Below, one piece after another: positions 1-9,369 of a DNA stretch of 64,000 nucleotides (positions are counted from its first letter, which is position 1; every line of letters starts with the position of its first letter). The stretch spans positions 1 through 64,000 of the IMG/VR virus record IMGVR_UViG_3300030061_001386; one strand, given 5' to 3'. The notes under the pieces are model-generated. The model was not told where the DNA came from, did not search any database, and saw only the letters and a program-made list of their open reading frames with translations. The position numbers were made by a program, and so were the translations under genes. The DNA comes from a virus.

Positions 1-1091
1 TAAGTGAAAGAAATCTTATACATTTGGTCTAAGTATAATGCTTCCTTTTTTTGATGAATATATATTTTAGATTGGGTACTAGTTTCTTTACTCATTTCTA
101 ATGCGCCAGTTGAATAATTAATTTGTTCTATTAATCCAAGAGAGTTTAGATTAGAATCAAAAAGTTCTGTTCCCTTTGCCAACCTGTAAACGTTCATTGG
201 AGTTCCTAAACCCAATGTATAATCAGTGCCTGATTGACCTCCTGTATCTGCCGCCCCTATGTTCGTGTAAGATGTAGTATTACCAACATAGTGACCATAA
301 GAATCATAATACCCTGTTAATTTATGTTCTGCTTTAATCACCGTATCTGTTTCTAATGTTTGAACAGTACCATTTGTTTTTTTGAACTTGGCTACAATCT
401 TATATTCAGCAGGTTGATTATAACTATTTTTAGTTGTATTTTCTAAATATAGTTGTACATTAGTATTATGAAAAATCATTAATTTAAGAGGGGAAGCAGT
501 ATGTAATGCACCATTAGATGTTCCTAATACACTAGTACTCTCATATGTAGTTGCTCTATTGTTATTGAAATCACTTGGGTATGGTGGTGTTTTAGTAGAA
601 TCTAATACTCCAAACTCAGTATTATTATTACTATCATCCTTATACTTAGCAGAACCGTTTACGTCATATGGCGTAATAATACATTCAATAGTAAATGCTC
701 CTGTATTATCCCAAGGAGTTCTGTCTCTAAGATTAGTTAATACATCAGTCTTAAGTTTCTTTAGGTTATTATTATCAGTTAATGCAACCTTATTCTTTTG
801 GTCTAATGTAATTTTACCGTTTATTACTGCAACAACATTTCCTATATGTTCATTACTGGAAGTATATACACTATCACTAATACTAAACTTTGTTGTTGTA
901 TTAGGGCTAGTGTCCACTATAATGTCAACACTTGAATTAATATTCATAGCCCCATTAACTAAAACACCAGTGGATTCTAAATTATCACTAGAAACATTAG
1001 TAAAAAAATCATCATAATTTAATTCTAAATAGCCACTTGACAGTAACGGAAAGACTAGTTTGTATGGACTACCTGCATATGCGTTAACCAT
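1..1091 (-). CDS. Partial tail fibre/appendage-like protein (C-terminus outside window)
   Basis: Open minus-strand frame from an ATG at 1091 through the left window edge, about 363 codons seen. It is Thr/Ser/Asn-rich with many beta-forming stretches and few charged clusters, as in tail fibre or receptor-binding proteins, and no catalytic motif was found. A 'GAFTIECIITPYD' stretch resembles the start of LamG/concanavalin-type lectin domains often found in such proteins, but this is only an impression. It is the last visible gene of the late operon, 10 bases after the preceding gene, which is where distal tail genes normally sit. Confidence is good that it is a gene and moderate that it is a tail appendage. 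Confidence 0.75.
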   Translation of the reverse strand, partial: MVNAYAGSPYKLVFPLLSSGYLELNYDDFFTNVSSDNLESTGVLVNGAMNINSSVDIIVDTSPNTTTKFSISDSVYTSSNEHIGNVVAVINGKITLDQKNKVALTDNNNLKKLKTDVLTNLRDRTPWDNTGAFTIECIITPYDVNGSAKYKDDSNNNTEFGVLDSTKTPPYPSDFNNNRATTYESTSVLGTSNGALHTASPLKLMIFHNTNVQLYLENTTKNSYNQPAEYKIVAKFKKTNGTVQTLETDTVIKAEHKLTGYYDSYGHYVGNTTSYTNIGAADTGGQSGTDYTLGLGTPMNVYRLAKGTELFDSNLNSLGLIEQINYSTGALEMSKETSTQSKIYIHQKKEALYLDQMYKISFT

Positions 1092-1101
1092 TTCTAATCC
1101 C

Positions 1102-1791
1102 TCAATCTAAGAAGTTATCCGCTATCACCTTTGCTTCCTCAAACTCCAATTGGAATTGTACAGATGGAAACTCCTGTCCTGAAACTGTTGTTGAAAATGA
1201 ACGAATGAATCCTGTAATTCCTAGACTAGCAGAATCTATATCACTAGAACTGTATGGAGTAAAATATTCTTTTCCGCCACTAACAGCCGCAGTAAAATCA
1301 TTATCGTATTCTCTGTTCTTCCATGACCAAGGTATTAATTTACAATCATTCAAATCAGTGTTCTCATCAGTATCCTCATGATATTCAAACTCATGGTCAA
1401 CCCTACTTGGTATTAGAATAACAATCTTGTTTATATTTTGGTCATCTTGGAATGTACTAGAATCAACATAAGAATGAATCAACTGTGCTAATTCAAAAGA
1501 AGTGAATCTTCTTACTTTTTCGGTTTCTCCTGCTTCTTTTACTTTAGTAATAGTTTGGTCAACTAATATTCCTGTTACACTAACAGTTTTTTGAGCCATA
1601 CCAATATCCATAGCCAAGTTAAGAGACTCACCTCTTACTGCTCCTGAGAACGGTACTCCTAGATTCATTACTGTTTTACTTGTTGATACTGTTAAGTCAC
1701 TAGCAAGTAAAGCAATTCTATTCTGCTGTCCACTACCAAACTCATTTCTTCTTTGTAGTTCTAAGAAGACTCTGTAATTTGGGTCAGCCAT
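1102..1791 (-). CDS. Distal tail/baseplate-like protein, function unassigned
   Basis: 229 residues. The ATG at 1791 overlaps the stop of the tape measure gene (TGATG), so I prefer it to the GTG one codon upstream. The sequence alternates charged and beta-rich segments with no enzyme motif. Its position directly after the tape measure gene is that of distal tail or baseplate hub proteins in tailed viruses; that placement is the only basis for the assignment. It could equally be a tail-tip adaptor. Confidence 0.75.
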   Translation of the reverse strand: MADPNYRVFLELQRRNEFGSGQQNRIALLASDLTVSTSKTVMNLGVPFSGAVRGESLNLAMDIGMAQKTVSVTGILVDQTITKVKEAGETEKVRRFTSFELAQLIHSYVDSSTFQDDQNINKIVILIPSRVDHEFEYHEDTDENTDLNDCKLIPWSWKNREYDNDFTAAVSGGKEYFTPYSSSDIDSASLGITGFIRSFSTTVSGQEFPSVQFQLEFEEAKVIADNFLD

Positions 1792-3260
1792 CACAATCTC
1801 CCCGTAGTATGTGCTGTTCTATTCATCTTTAGATTAATTTCTCTAGCAACCTTATTTGCTATATCTCGTATCTCCGCATCAGAAGCACCAACTCTACCGT
1901 TAACATGAACGTGTATGTTACTTCCTGCCATCATTCTACTTTCAGCATTAGAGTGTACTCTTGCTCCTGAAGGTAGTCTAACTAGTTCAGGCCCACGTTC
2001 TCCAACTAATGTTAATTCACCTGAACCGACTACTCCGCCATTTGCTCTACCAAAAATATAATTTTTAATTCCACCACCAATACCACTCAAGGCTCTTAGA
2101 AGTAGACCCGGCAACGCCTTTACTATTTCTAACATACCCCTTAGAACTATTTTTACAATAGTTTCTAATATTGATACTAATGTTTTAATTAAAGTTTTAA
2201 ACCCTTTCCATAGCCCTGCTCCATCTCCATCAAATGCCGCTTGAAACATACTAAACACCGCACCTAAAAGTGTTCTAATTTCACCAAATAGTTCTCCAAA
2301 GTAGCCGAACTTCTTCTCAAAGTTTTCCAATCTCTTTTTTATCTCTAATTTTTTAATAATAAATACTAACAGAGCAAGTCCTGTGACGAGTGCTACAAAG
2401 AATAACATTGCCTTACCTAAAACTGCTAACCCTATAACGAAAAATGACTTTACTTTAGATGCTATTGGACTAAGTTTTGTCATTATCTTAGCCCATGCTT
2501 CTTGCGCTCTTGGTGTCTGATATTGTTTACTATTTATCATTTCAAGACCAAACTTACCTTTATCCATTAATGAACGTCCTATTGCTGTAATAGTAGAACG
2601 ACCACCATAATTCCCAAACCTTCTTGTTCCTTCCACACCTTCAAAAAGTTGGTTTAATCCTTTATCATCCGAAACTCCGGGTAATAATGCTCTTTTTCCT
2701 GCCATGAATGCCTTTTTTCCTGCGGATAGTGTTTGACTTATTCCAAATGTTTCGCTCAAAAATTGACCTGTTCCCATTTTACCTTCTATATATTTAGATG
2801 CCCTACTAGGGCGTAAAGCCTTAGTTACAGACCTATCTGCCTTGTTTATTTCATCTCTAGCAGATTTCCACATGTTTTTATATTCTTTAATTCCATCTCT
2901 ACCTGCTTTGTCAAACATTGAAAACAAAGGAGTTTTTCTTATTTGTGCATCAGTTTTCATCAATGCTCTATCTATATCTTTCATTGATTCTGCTAATTTT
3001 TCATTAGCATCAACAGCCTCTAATGTTGATTTTCTTGCTTGTTCTTGCCTGTTATGATATACGTTAATAATATTACCAACCGCACGAATCTGATTCTGTA
3101 ATCTCCACATTCCTGTACCGGAAAGAATACGACTAATGATGTTCCATTCTTGACTACTTTTAGCAAGTTCTCCGAATGCTTGTCCTGTTCTAGTGATGGA
3201 AGTATTAGCCCTATCAAAAGCAGTGGATAACTCACCTAATTCTCTGGTGCTGTCTGTCAT
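1791..3260 (-). CDS. Tail tape measure protein
   Basis: 489 residues. The N-terminal half is helical and charged (residues about 1-130), followed by a Gly/Ala/Lys middle and a long hydrophobic segment around residues 272-302 (FFVIGLAVLGKAMLFFVALV), typical of tape measure proteins that later form a membrane pore. The C-terminal part carries the characteristic 'LVGERGPELVRLPSGARV' block seen in many phage tape measure proteins. It directly follows the chaperone gene with the frameshift at 3468-3474. From the usual rule that tail length scales with tape measure length, this short protein suggests a tail well under 100 nm; that is inference. RBS GGAGG lies upstream of the ATG at 3260. Confidence 0.9.
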   Translation of the reverse strand: MTDSTRELGELSTAFDRANTSITRTGQAFGELAKSSQEWNIISRILSGTGMWRLQNQIRAVGNIINVYHNRQEQARKSTLEAVDANEKLAESMKDIDRALMKTDAQIRKTPLFSMFDKAGRDGIKEYKNMWKSARDEINKADRSVTKALRPSRASKYIEGKMGTGQFLSETFGISQTLSAGKKAFMAGKRALLPGVSDDKGLNQLFEGVEGTRRFGNYGGRSTITAIGRSLMDKGKFGLEMINSKQYQTPRAQEAWAKIMTKLSPIASKVKSFFVIGLAVLGKAMLFFVALVTGLALLVFIIKKLEIKKRLENFEKKFGYFGELFGEIRTLLGAVFSMFQAAFDGDGAGLWKGFKTLIKTLVSILETIVKIVLRGMLEIVKALPGLLLRALSGIGGGIKNYIFGRANGGVVGSGELTLVGERGPELVRLPSGARVHSNAESRMMAGSNIHVHVNGRVGASDAEIRDIANKVAREINLKMNRTAHTTGRL

Positions 3261-3824
3261 GTTTTTTAACCTCCTTTTCCATTTCTTTGTGTTTCATTGT
3301 TTCTACTTCTGAATGAATATTTAACATGGTTAACATTAATTTCATAGGTGTGTTCTGTGCTTCAGCAGGACTTATACTGAAAGCCTTACAATATGAATAT
3401 AACATTATCTCAAAAGCAGTAGAAGTATCTACTTCTTGTCCGTGTAGTGCTTTACGGATTAATCTGCTTTTCCCTTATCCTCCTCCTGCAAATCAAAGAA
3501 TGGGTTTGGGAGGATTTCTTTCAACTGCGCCCCAACATAAGGGCTTAGTCTGAGTAATTCTAAACTAGTAAGTACGGGTTCTGTTTTCTCTACAAACTCT
3601 GTACACATGAACTTGTACATCTTATTCAAGTCAAGATTCATTTCTCCACCATCAGTCATTTGCATGACACTAGATAGTGCTTGCTCGACTTGTAGCCAAG
3701 TGGGTTCTTTAATCCACACTTTTAGCACTTCATCCGAATCAGGGCTTACCTTTATCGTATGGCATTCAGTTGCAATTGTTGCAAACAGGCTGTTCTTATC
3801 ACTTACTATTTTTTCTTCACTCAT
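3232..3824 (-). CDS. Tail assembly chaperone, -1 frameshift long form (gpGT-like)
   Basis: Reading the short chaperone frame to the AAA codon at 3470-3468 and slipping back one base on GGGAAAA (3474-3468) opens a frame of 78 further codons that runs without a stop to the TGA at 3234-3232, overlapping the tape measure start. The product would have about 197 residues. The extension has no start codon or RBS of its own at its beginning and has a helical composition like lambda T. The lambda slippery site is GGGAAAG, nearly identical. The frame, heptamer and overlap are seen directly; that slippage occurs is inferred from the family. Confidence 0.8.
3459..3824 (-). CDS. Tail assembly chaperone, short form (lambda gpG-like)
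   Basis: 121 residues, acidic, with a predicted helical C-terminal half ('LELLRLSPYVGAQLKEILP'). It sits between the major tail protein and the tape measure gene, the position of the G gene in lambda. The last codons contain the heptamer GGGAAAA in the correct X-XXY-YYZ phase, which allows production of a longer form (next entry). The ATG at 3824 has an upstream AGGTGG ribosome binding site and a possible TATA element (TTTATTATAT) further up, around 3880-3895. The family role is to keep the tape measure protein soluble and help tail tube polymerisation around it. Confidence 0.85.
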   Translation of the reverse strand: MSEEKIVSDKNSLFATIATECHTIKVSPDSDEVLKVWIKEPTWLQVEQALSSVMQMTDGGEMNLDLNKMYKFMCTEFVEKTEPVLTSLELLRLSPYVGAQLKEILPNPFFDLQEEDKGKAD

Positions 3825-3913
3825 TGTATTTCCACCTAACTAAAACTAACAAACAAACGATGTTAGTGGAATGTAATGAATATAATAAAGGTTCTAACTT
3901 ACTTAGAATCCCC

Positions 3914-5494
3914 CTATATTCCTGATGCAGATTGAAGTATTTTCCAATCTCCTTGATACTTAGCATCTGCTAATTTCCTAGCAGAAAGAACTACATCTAC
4001 CTGTACTGGCCCTTTATCTTCAGGCAAAGGGATAGTTACGCTTTGTGTAATGTAGTCTTCAAACTTTAATTCAATGTAATCATCTACTGTACTATTATCC
4101 ATATCCTTAGCAAACCTTAGAGTTAGTTGTTGACCACTACCATTAGACTCACCATCCTTTCTTAGTTCATCCCAAATGGTTGTATCTGTTATAAGCAATG
4201 ATAAGTTAATGTCATATGTTCTCTGAGCAGGTATATGTGCTGACATTATTTGACGAGAAGATTGTCCTATGAATCTTTGAGGAGTTATGTTGTTATTGAT
4301 AGCAACACTACCTGACTTTACTCTAGCAACAGTCTGACCGTATAATTTAATCTGACCACCTGAAAACAAGTAAGGTCTGATATTAGTATCATCAGCATGA
4401 TAATTGAATAAACCAGTAGCCGAACTGTCATTTGTTCTTTGCCTTCTTCTAGGTGTATAACCCGCAGGAGCATCAAAAGCCCTTCTTGTAACTAAGTCTA
4501 GATTTGCTTTCAACTCTTGTCCTTCATCGAAGTTCATAGTTAAACTGTTTACTTGACATCCAGTAAATACTCTAGCATAGATGTCTTTGAATGGTCTTGT
4601 AGTGCTATCAGTTGTAGTACCTAATGAACCAACATAATAGTTAGCATCTGCTAATCCTGATTTTTCATATGTTACTTCTAATGCGAAAGAAGGTAATGCG
4701 TCTCCATTATTCTCAGTAAAATCATAGAGATAATAACCACCTGTATTTTCTGTTACTTGTTTTAATGCACTTATATCTGAACTTGGAGGATATTCCTTTC
4801 CTCCTATTGTTCTAACGAGTCTATGGTTAGTTGTATCTAACGCTACTCCTGTACCTGATAAACTACCTGCTGAACCTAATCCATGAGCCGCCCCACCACC
4901 TGCTCCTCCGTTAGCAACAGTATAGTCTCCTAGTGCATAGTATAACCAAGAACCATTACCCATTGAAATATCTAAAGAACCACCACTAACGGTTTCTCCT
5001 TTCTTGTATTGGTATCCTAGATTTCTAGAACCACCTAATGCTAAACTAACTTGTGCTACTTCTACTTCTACATTAGGAGGAGTTAGAGTATTAACAAGAC
5101 CTAGCCAATTATCTGCTAGTAGTGTTGGTTTTCCTGTTATTACATTAGGAGCAGGAGAAGGTGCGCCAAAAGACATGATAGTAATATCAATGTCATCATC
5201 AACTGCGTCTCCAATATTTTCTGCAAAGGTAATAGTGTTTCCAGTATTACTCTTAATCATATATGTTCCATTAAAACTAGCACTTGTAGCGTTTACTATC
5301 TTAGCCATACATCCTTGATATAAGTTAGTCACTAAGGTCATTGCAACACCTTCAACAGCATCAATCAAATCAACAGTAGTAAAATCTGCAAGAAGGTCGC
5401 ATCCTTCAAAATAGATGTCACTTTCAGGTATCATTGTAGCACTTACACCTGCTCCTGTAAACACCTCATCTGTCAAAATTGTTGTTGTCGTCAT
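3914..5494 (-). CDS. Major tail protein (tail tube candidate)
   Basis: 526 residues, rich in beta-forming segments, Thr, Gly and Ser, with a Gly/Ala-rich linker around residues 196-215. There is no cysteine-rich or catalytic motif. It precedes the tail chaperone and follows the tail terminator candidate, the position of the tail tube gene. It is longer than typical siphovirus tube proteins (200-300 residues), which may mean an extra decorating Ig-like domain; a sheath role was considered but no separate tube gene is visible. Start ATG at 5494 overlaps the stop of the upstream gene (ATGA). Confidence 0.75.
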   Translation of the reverse strand: MTTTTILTDEVFTGAGVSATMIPESDIYFEGCDLLADFTTVDLIDAVEGVAMTLVTNLYQGCMAKIVNATSASFNGTYMIKSNTGNTITFAENIGDAVDDDIDITIMSFGAPSPAPNVITGKPTLLADNWLGLVNTLTPPNVEVEVAQVSLALGGSRNLGYQYKKGETVSGGSLDISMGNGSWLYYALGDYTVANGGAGGGAAHGLGSAGSLSGTGVALDTTNHRLVRTIGGKEYPPSSDISALKQVTENTGGYYLYDFTENNGDALPSFALEVTYEKSGLADANYYVGSLGTTTDSTTRPFKDIYARVFTGCQVNSLTMNFDEGQELKANLDLVTRRAFDAPAGYTPRRRQRTNDSSATGLFNYHADDTNIRPYLFSGGQIKLYGQTVARVKSGSVAINNNITPQRFIGQSSRQIMSAHIPAQRTYDINLSLLITDTTIWDELRKDGESNGSGQQLTLRFAKDMDNSTVDDYIELKFEDYITQSVTIPLPEDKGPVQVDVVLSARKLADAKYQGDWKILQSASGI

Positions 5495-6027
5495 ACGCTT
5501 CTCCCCATTCTCTTCATCTCTACGCCTAGTTTATAGCCCAATAACCTTTTCTTTCTATCATTGGCTTCACTCCTACTTTGCAACTTTATTATTTCTGCAC
5601 TATCGGTGTAAACTGTTCCCCCCACTGTCGTAGATATAGTAGGGCTAAGTGAGTTTGTCTCAAGAACATGTCGCAAGATTCTGTATAATATTCTAAGTCT
5701 ATCTCTAGATGTTGTATTATCAGCAAAGTCTCTTCTATGTAATACTCTCATATGTATTGTAAAAGAGAATGTTTCATTTCTAACTGCGTAATCCATAGTA
5801 GGATATGTGGTAGAAGAACTATCTTCATAGACAACAATAACTGCTGAATCACTATCAGCGTCTACTCTTCTTCCTTCCTTTGGTTCAATTGAGCGAACAT
5901 CTATTACTTTAGGAACAGGTAAGTTAACGGATATTTTTCCACTATTGTATAATGATAATGCAGAGGAACTCCAATTATCAGTAATCAATCTCATTACAAA
6001 TGTAACTTCATCAAGGAGTTCTGCCAT
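5491..6027 (-). CDS. Tail terminator/completion-like protein
   Basis: 178 residues, predicted alpha/beta, with an N-terminal helix, a middle strand block ('ETFSFTIHMRVLHRRDF') and a later helix ('RILYRILRHVLET'). Small alpha/beta proteins in this slot, between the head-tail connectors and the tail tube gene, are usually tail terminators or neck proteins in tailed viruses. No sequence signature confirms this. It overlaps the upstream small gene by 17 bases and the tail tube gene by ATGA. Confidence 0.65.
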   Translation of the reverse strand: MAELLDEVTFVMRLITDNWSSSALSLYNSGKISVNLPVPKVIDVRSIEPKEGRRVDADSDSAVIVVYEDSSSTTYPTMDYAVRNETFSFTIHMRVLHRRDFADNTTSRDRLRILYRILRHVLETNSLSPTISTTVGGTVYTDSAEIIKLQSRSEANDRKKRLLGYKLGVEMKRMGRSV

Positions 6028-6199
6028 TTACTGCCTCCATTGCTTTTTCTTGTACTTTACCTACAAAGACATCTAATGCATGTTTGAACACTTCATCATC
6101 ACTAAGAGAAAATCCCGCATAACCTAGTTCTGCAAGTGCTTCATTTCTTTCCATCTCTCTATCCAAGAGTTCACGAAATAAATTGTTTAAGTTTTGCAT
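6011..6199 (-). CDS. Small acidic helical protein in the connector region
   Basis: 62 residues, mostly charged helix ('LLDREMERNEALAELGY'). It lies between the adaptor-like gene and the tail terminator candidate and overlaps the latter. Neck regions of tailed viruses often hold such small head-tail joining proteins; nothing more specific can be said. Confidence 0.6.
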   Translation of the reverse strand: MQNLNNLFRELLDREMERNEALAELGYAGFSLSDDEVFKHALDVFVGKVQEKAMEAVNGRTP

Positions 6200-6203
6200 A
6201 GTA

Positions 6204-7283
6204 TCACGATATGAAATGTATTAGATTCTTTTTACCATCAACTATTTTATTTGCTTCTTCAAGCATAATGTCATGTTTGGTTTTCAAATCAATATTAGAA
6301 TCTGTCTCAGCAATTAAAATTGAGTTGTCATCATGCCTAATAATTTCTGCCGCAACAAACTTAGTCGCCGCTTCATGTATTGGTGCAGGAACTCTACCAT
6401 CACCCGCAACATATGCAACTCTAATTGAATGATTAGTGATGTGAGGATATTCTTGTAAAAAGAATATTTTCCCCTCACTTTTCATTTGCCAAAAGTCTCC
6501 TCTTCTTCTTTGGTCTTGATGGTCAGTAAACCCTTCTACTGTACCGAATGTAGAAGAAATTGTACAGTTAGACCCGTCATCACCTAGAAGTAATGAAGAT
6601 ATTACAATTGTATCTCCTTGTTCTGAATCAGTGGTAGCATAGAAGAAATCTGAAATATGTACGCTATCATTTCCGTTTGCCGTTACAGTTTTAGATGTAG
6701 TTTCTCCTGTAAACCTAGCCGTCTTCATAGGATATACTTCGTTGATAGCATCAACTATCTGACTTGCAGTAGTCTTAGGGCCGAAGTTATCAAAGAACTC
6801 AGTTGCTTCATCTAACTCAAATGTATATGTTCCTACCGTTAAAGATATCTTCCAAGCACTATTAGTTACAGTACTTGGTACTGTTAGTCTAGCAGTTGCT
6901 GATGCTAAGTCTTTCCAATTATTACCTTGATATATTTCTAACCTGACTAACTTCTGAACTTTAGGTTGAGATAGTTGTATGAACCCAACATAATCTTTGT
7001 ATGGTCTTACTGGGTATGCTCCCTGATTGAATGCTGTATCGAAAGAATGAAACTCTTCATGGTGCAATATTGGTCTATATGATTGTTTGATACTGTCATC
7101 TATTTTTTCTTCTACTCTTTTTATTATCTTACCTACTTCTGCTCTTGTAGGTGTTGTTGTATCAGAAAATGCTCCGATTTGTAATAAATTAGAAACATCT
7201 GTATGTGTAGTATAGTAGCCATTACCTAACGCATAACTAACATTAATATTTGTAAAATCACTTGGAGAACTTACTTTACCCAT
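6204..7283 (-). CDS. Head-tail adaptor-like protein
   Basis: 359 residues. An N-terminal helical section ('VGKIIKRVEEKIDDSIKQSY', about residues 65-84) is followed by a long beta-rich region and a C-terminal helix-turn-helix-like section ('IHEAATKFVAAEIIRHDD'). Helical ends with a central insertion are typical of phage head completion/adaptor proteins of the gp6/gp15 type, and the gene sits between head and tail blocks. The beta-rich insert could form a fibre-like decoration. RBS of weak quality; ATG at 7283. Confidence 0.6.
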   Translation of the reverse strand: MGKVSSPSDFTNINVSYALGNGYYTTHTDVSNLLQIGAFSDTTTPTRAEVGKIIKRVEEKIDDSIKQSYRPILHHEEFHSFDTAFNQGAYPVRPYKDYVGFIQLSQPKVQKLVRLEIYQGNNWKDLASATARLTVPSTVTNSAWKISLTVGTYTFELDEATEFFDNFGPKTTASQIVDAINEVYPMKTARFTGETTSKTVTANGNDSVHISDFFYATTDSEQGDTIVISSLLLGDDGSNCTISSTFGTVEGFTDHQDQRRRGDFWQMKSEGKIFFLQEYPHITNHSIRVAYVAGDGRVPAPIHEAATKFVAAEIIRHDDNSILIAETDSNIDLKTKHDIMLEEANKIVDGKKNLIHFIS

Positions 7284-7287
7284 CTAA

Positions 7288-9354
7288 TCACCTTTCTATC
7301 ATTTCCTTTAATCCTTCATACTCAGTATAAACTAATCTTAATTCATCAGCATCATTAGAATCAGTAAGGGTAGTTCTATTTTCTATTTGTTTATCTGAAG
7401 CACCTATTCCTCTTTCAGAAAATCTACCTGTTTTGAATCTATCTTTACCACCACTAGTACGCCGACCAATATTAGTATCTACTTGACTAGTAACTTTTAT
7501 TTTTCTACTAAACGTTAAGATTGGTATTCCTTCAGTATCGGATACTTTGAACTCAACATCTCCTTCTCTTTTCCAATCTTGACTTTCTTCTAACTGTTCT
7601 TTTATTGTAGACATTAATCCATCAGTATCATCAGCCTCTGCTAATAGTGGAATAATGTTAACTGATTCTCTATAATCCCCACTCTTGATGTTCTTTAGTA
7701 TTGCTTCTATTTTTGTTATGAAAGTAGTATGATTTCCGAAAGCAGGATAGTATGGTTTATTTTCAATGACTTGTTTACCATCTTTATCTTTTTTAGGAAT
7801 AATTTTTTGTTCTGTTTTTTCAGTTTTAGGATTTATAAAATCAATATTTTCATATTGTATTTCTTCTATCTCATTATCTTCTTGTAGGTTAAGATTATCT
7901 TGTTTTATATTAATTATTAACATAGAGAAAAAAGCGAGTAATTCCTTTCTTTTTTTCTCAGACAACACTTGTATAAACCTATCAAAAGGTGCTTCGTTTT
8001 TATCATACACATAACTACCCCAATTAGATTCTAAATCATCAAACAGTGATTTTAACATAAGAGTTCTTTTTGTCATATTTTTAACAGCAGATGTAAGTTT
8101 CTTATCTTCATCCTTTCCTCCACCTTTAACAGCCCATAAAATAAATGCTTCTTCATCTTCCCACTCTCTCATTTTCAGAGTAATACTTACTTGGCCTAAA
8201 TCAATTTTATTTGATTGCGGAGTTAATGCTCCTAGTATTGCATCCTTTAATCCTGATTTTCTTTGTGACCTAACTATCTCAATAAGTTCCTTTTCATTTG
8301 GGAGAGATATATCTTGCAAACTTTCCCAAAGTTCCTCTAAGTTTTCACTTCTATTGTCCGTGTTAAATGCTTCTTTCTTACCAAATGAGTTTAATTCATA
8401 TCTACCATTACCTAAAATCTTCAGACTAACAAGTTTGTTAGACCCCTTTGTTTCGGCTTTTCTTAACATCTTCTGAGTAATACCTGCATCATCATCTTCT
8501 TCCTCTTCCATACCTTCAGCAACTTCTCTATCCATTTCTGCTTGGTATGCTTCTTCTTCCTCTGCCTCTTTTTCTTTCTGAGTTTTTTTCTGTTCTGCTA
8601 TTTCCTTAACACTTAGATTCTTTCCTTTAATAGAATTAAATTGAAATGAATCTTCACCTAGTGTTCCATATCCTTCTACCTTGAACAGTTTAGTAAAATA
8701 CCCTTCAGTATCAATAGTAATATCTGTACCTGTTGTTGATAAGAACTCTTGTAGTGTGGATGGATATAGTACAGGCTCACTTCTATCAAATGCGCCTAAC
8801 AGTCTACTGCTTCGAGAAATGTATTTGTCTTTTGCTTTTTCTTGAGCAGGTTTAGTCTTCCTATCAGTATCATCTAACCCCTTACCATATCTGTCTCCTA
8901 AGAGTTTACTTACTTTCAAATCATTACCTAAATCAATAAGACGAGTATTTTGGTCATCCATCACATCTCTCAGACCTTCAGAGAATGCACGATTTTTACC
9001 ATCAGGTTGAATATAACCCATTCCTTGTAGTTCAAGTACTAGTTTGGACAATGGGGCTTTTTCTATAACAGAAAGAAACGATTGTAGATATTCATCATAT
9101 TCTTCCTCATCGAAATACAAGTCAGTACCTTTGTAGTCACTATCATCTAAAGTAATTAGATTTCGTGTGACCCTTCTAACCTTTTGCATGTTAGGTGTAT
9201 CTGATACAGAATTGAATACATATGCGGCTAGGTTTCTGAATAAAGGTTGGTTATCTAACAAATCTTCCCATTTACCTTTTTTATCTTTAGGAGTTAAAAC
9301 AAAACCTGTTTTTAGCCTATCTACCACCTTATCATTTACTCTTATATCCGGCAT
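7288..9354 (-). CDS. Large charged protein of the head-tail region, unknown
   Basis: 688 residues, very rich in Lys, Glu and Asp, with long helical segments and an acidic run of Glu around residues 265-290 likely to be coiled coil. No enzyme motif found. It lies between the Gln-rich minor protein and the adaptor-like protein, so it is probably a structural or internal virion protein. It lacks the terminal W tag found in many proteins of the upstream half of the operon. Confidence 0.7.
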   Translation of the reverse strand: MPDIRVNDKVVDRLKTGFVLTPKDKKGKWEDLLDNQPLFRNLAAYVFNSVSDTPNMQKVRRVTRNLITLDDSDYKGTDLYFDEEEYDEYLQSFLSVIEKAPLSKLVLELQGMGYIQPDGKNRAFSEGLRDVMDDQNTRLIDLGNDLKVSKLLGDRYGKGLDDTDRKTKPAQEKAKDKYISRSSRLLGAFDRSEPVLYPSTLQEFLSTTGTDITIDTEGYFTKLFKVEGYGTLGEDSFQFNSIKGKNLSVKEIAEQKKTQKEKEAEEEEAYQAEMDREVAEGMEEEEDDDAGITQKMLRKAETKGSNKLVSLKILGNGRYELNSFGKKEAFNTDNRSENLEELWESLQDISLPNEKELIEIVRSQRKSGLKDAILGALTPQSNKIDLGQVSITLKMREWEDEEAFILWAVKGGGKDEDKKLTSAVKNMTKRTLMLKSLFDDLESNWGSYVYDKNEAPFDRFIQVLSEKKRKELLAFFSMLIINIKQDNLNLQEDNEIEEIQYENIDFINPKTEKTEQKIIPKKDKDGKQVIENKPYYPAFGNHTTFITKIEAILKNIKSGDYRESVNIIPLLAEADDTDGLMSTIKEQLEESQDWKREGDVEFKVSDTEGIPILTFSRKIKVTSQVDTNIGRRTSGGKDRFKTGRFSERGIGASDKQIENRTTLTDSNDADELRLVYTEYEGLKEMIER

Positions 9355-9369
9355 TCATCAGACCCCAAC

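Noticed and set aside
559-1017. 152-codon plus-strand frame at the left end
   Set aside because: It lies opposite the partial tail protein, which has an RBS, proper operon spacing and coding-like composition.
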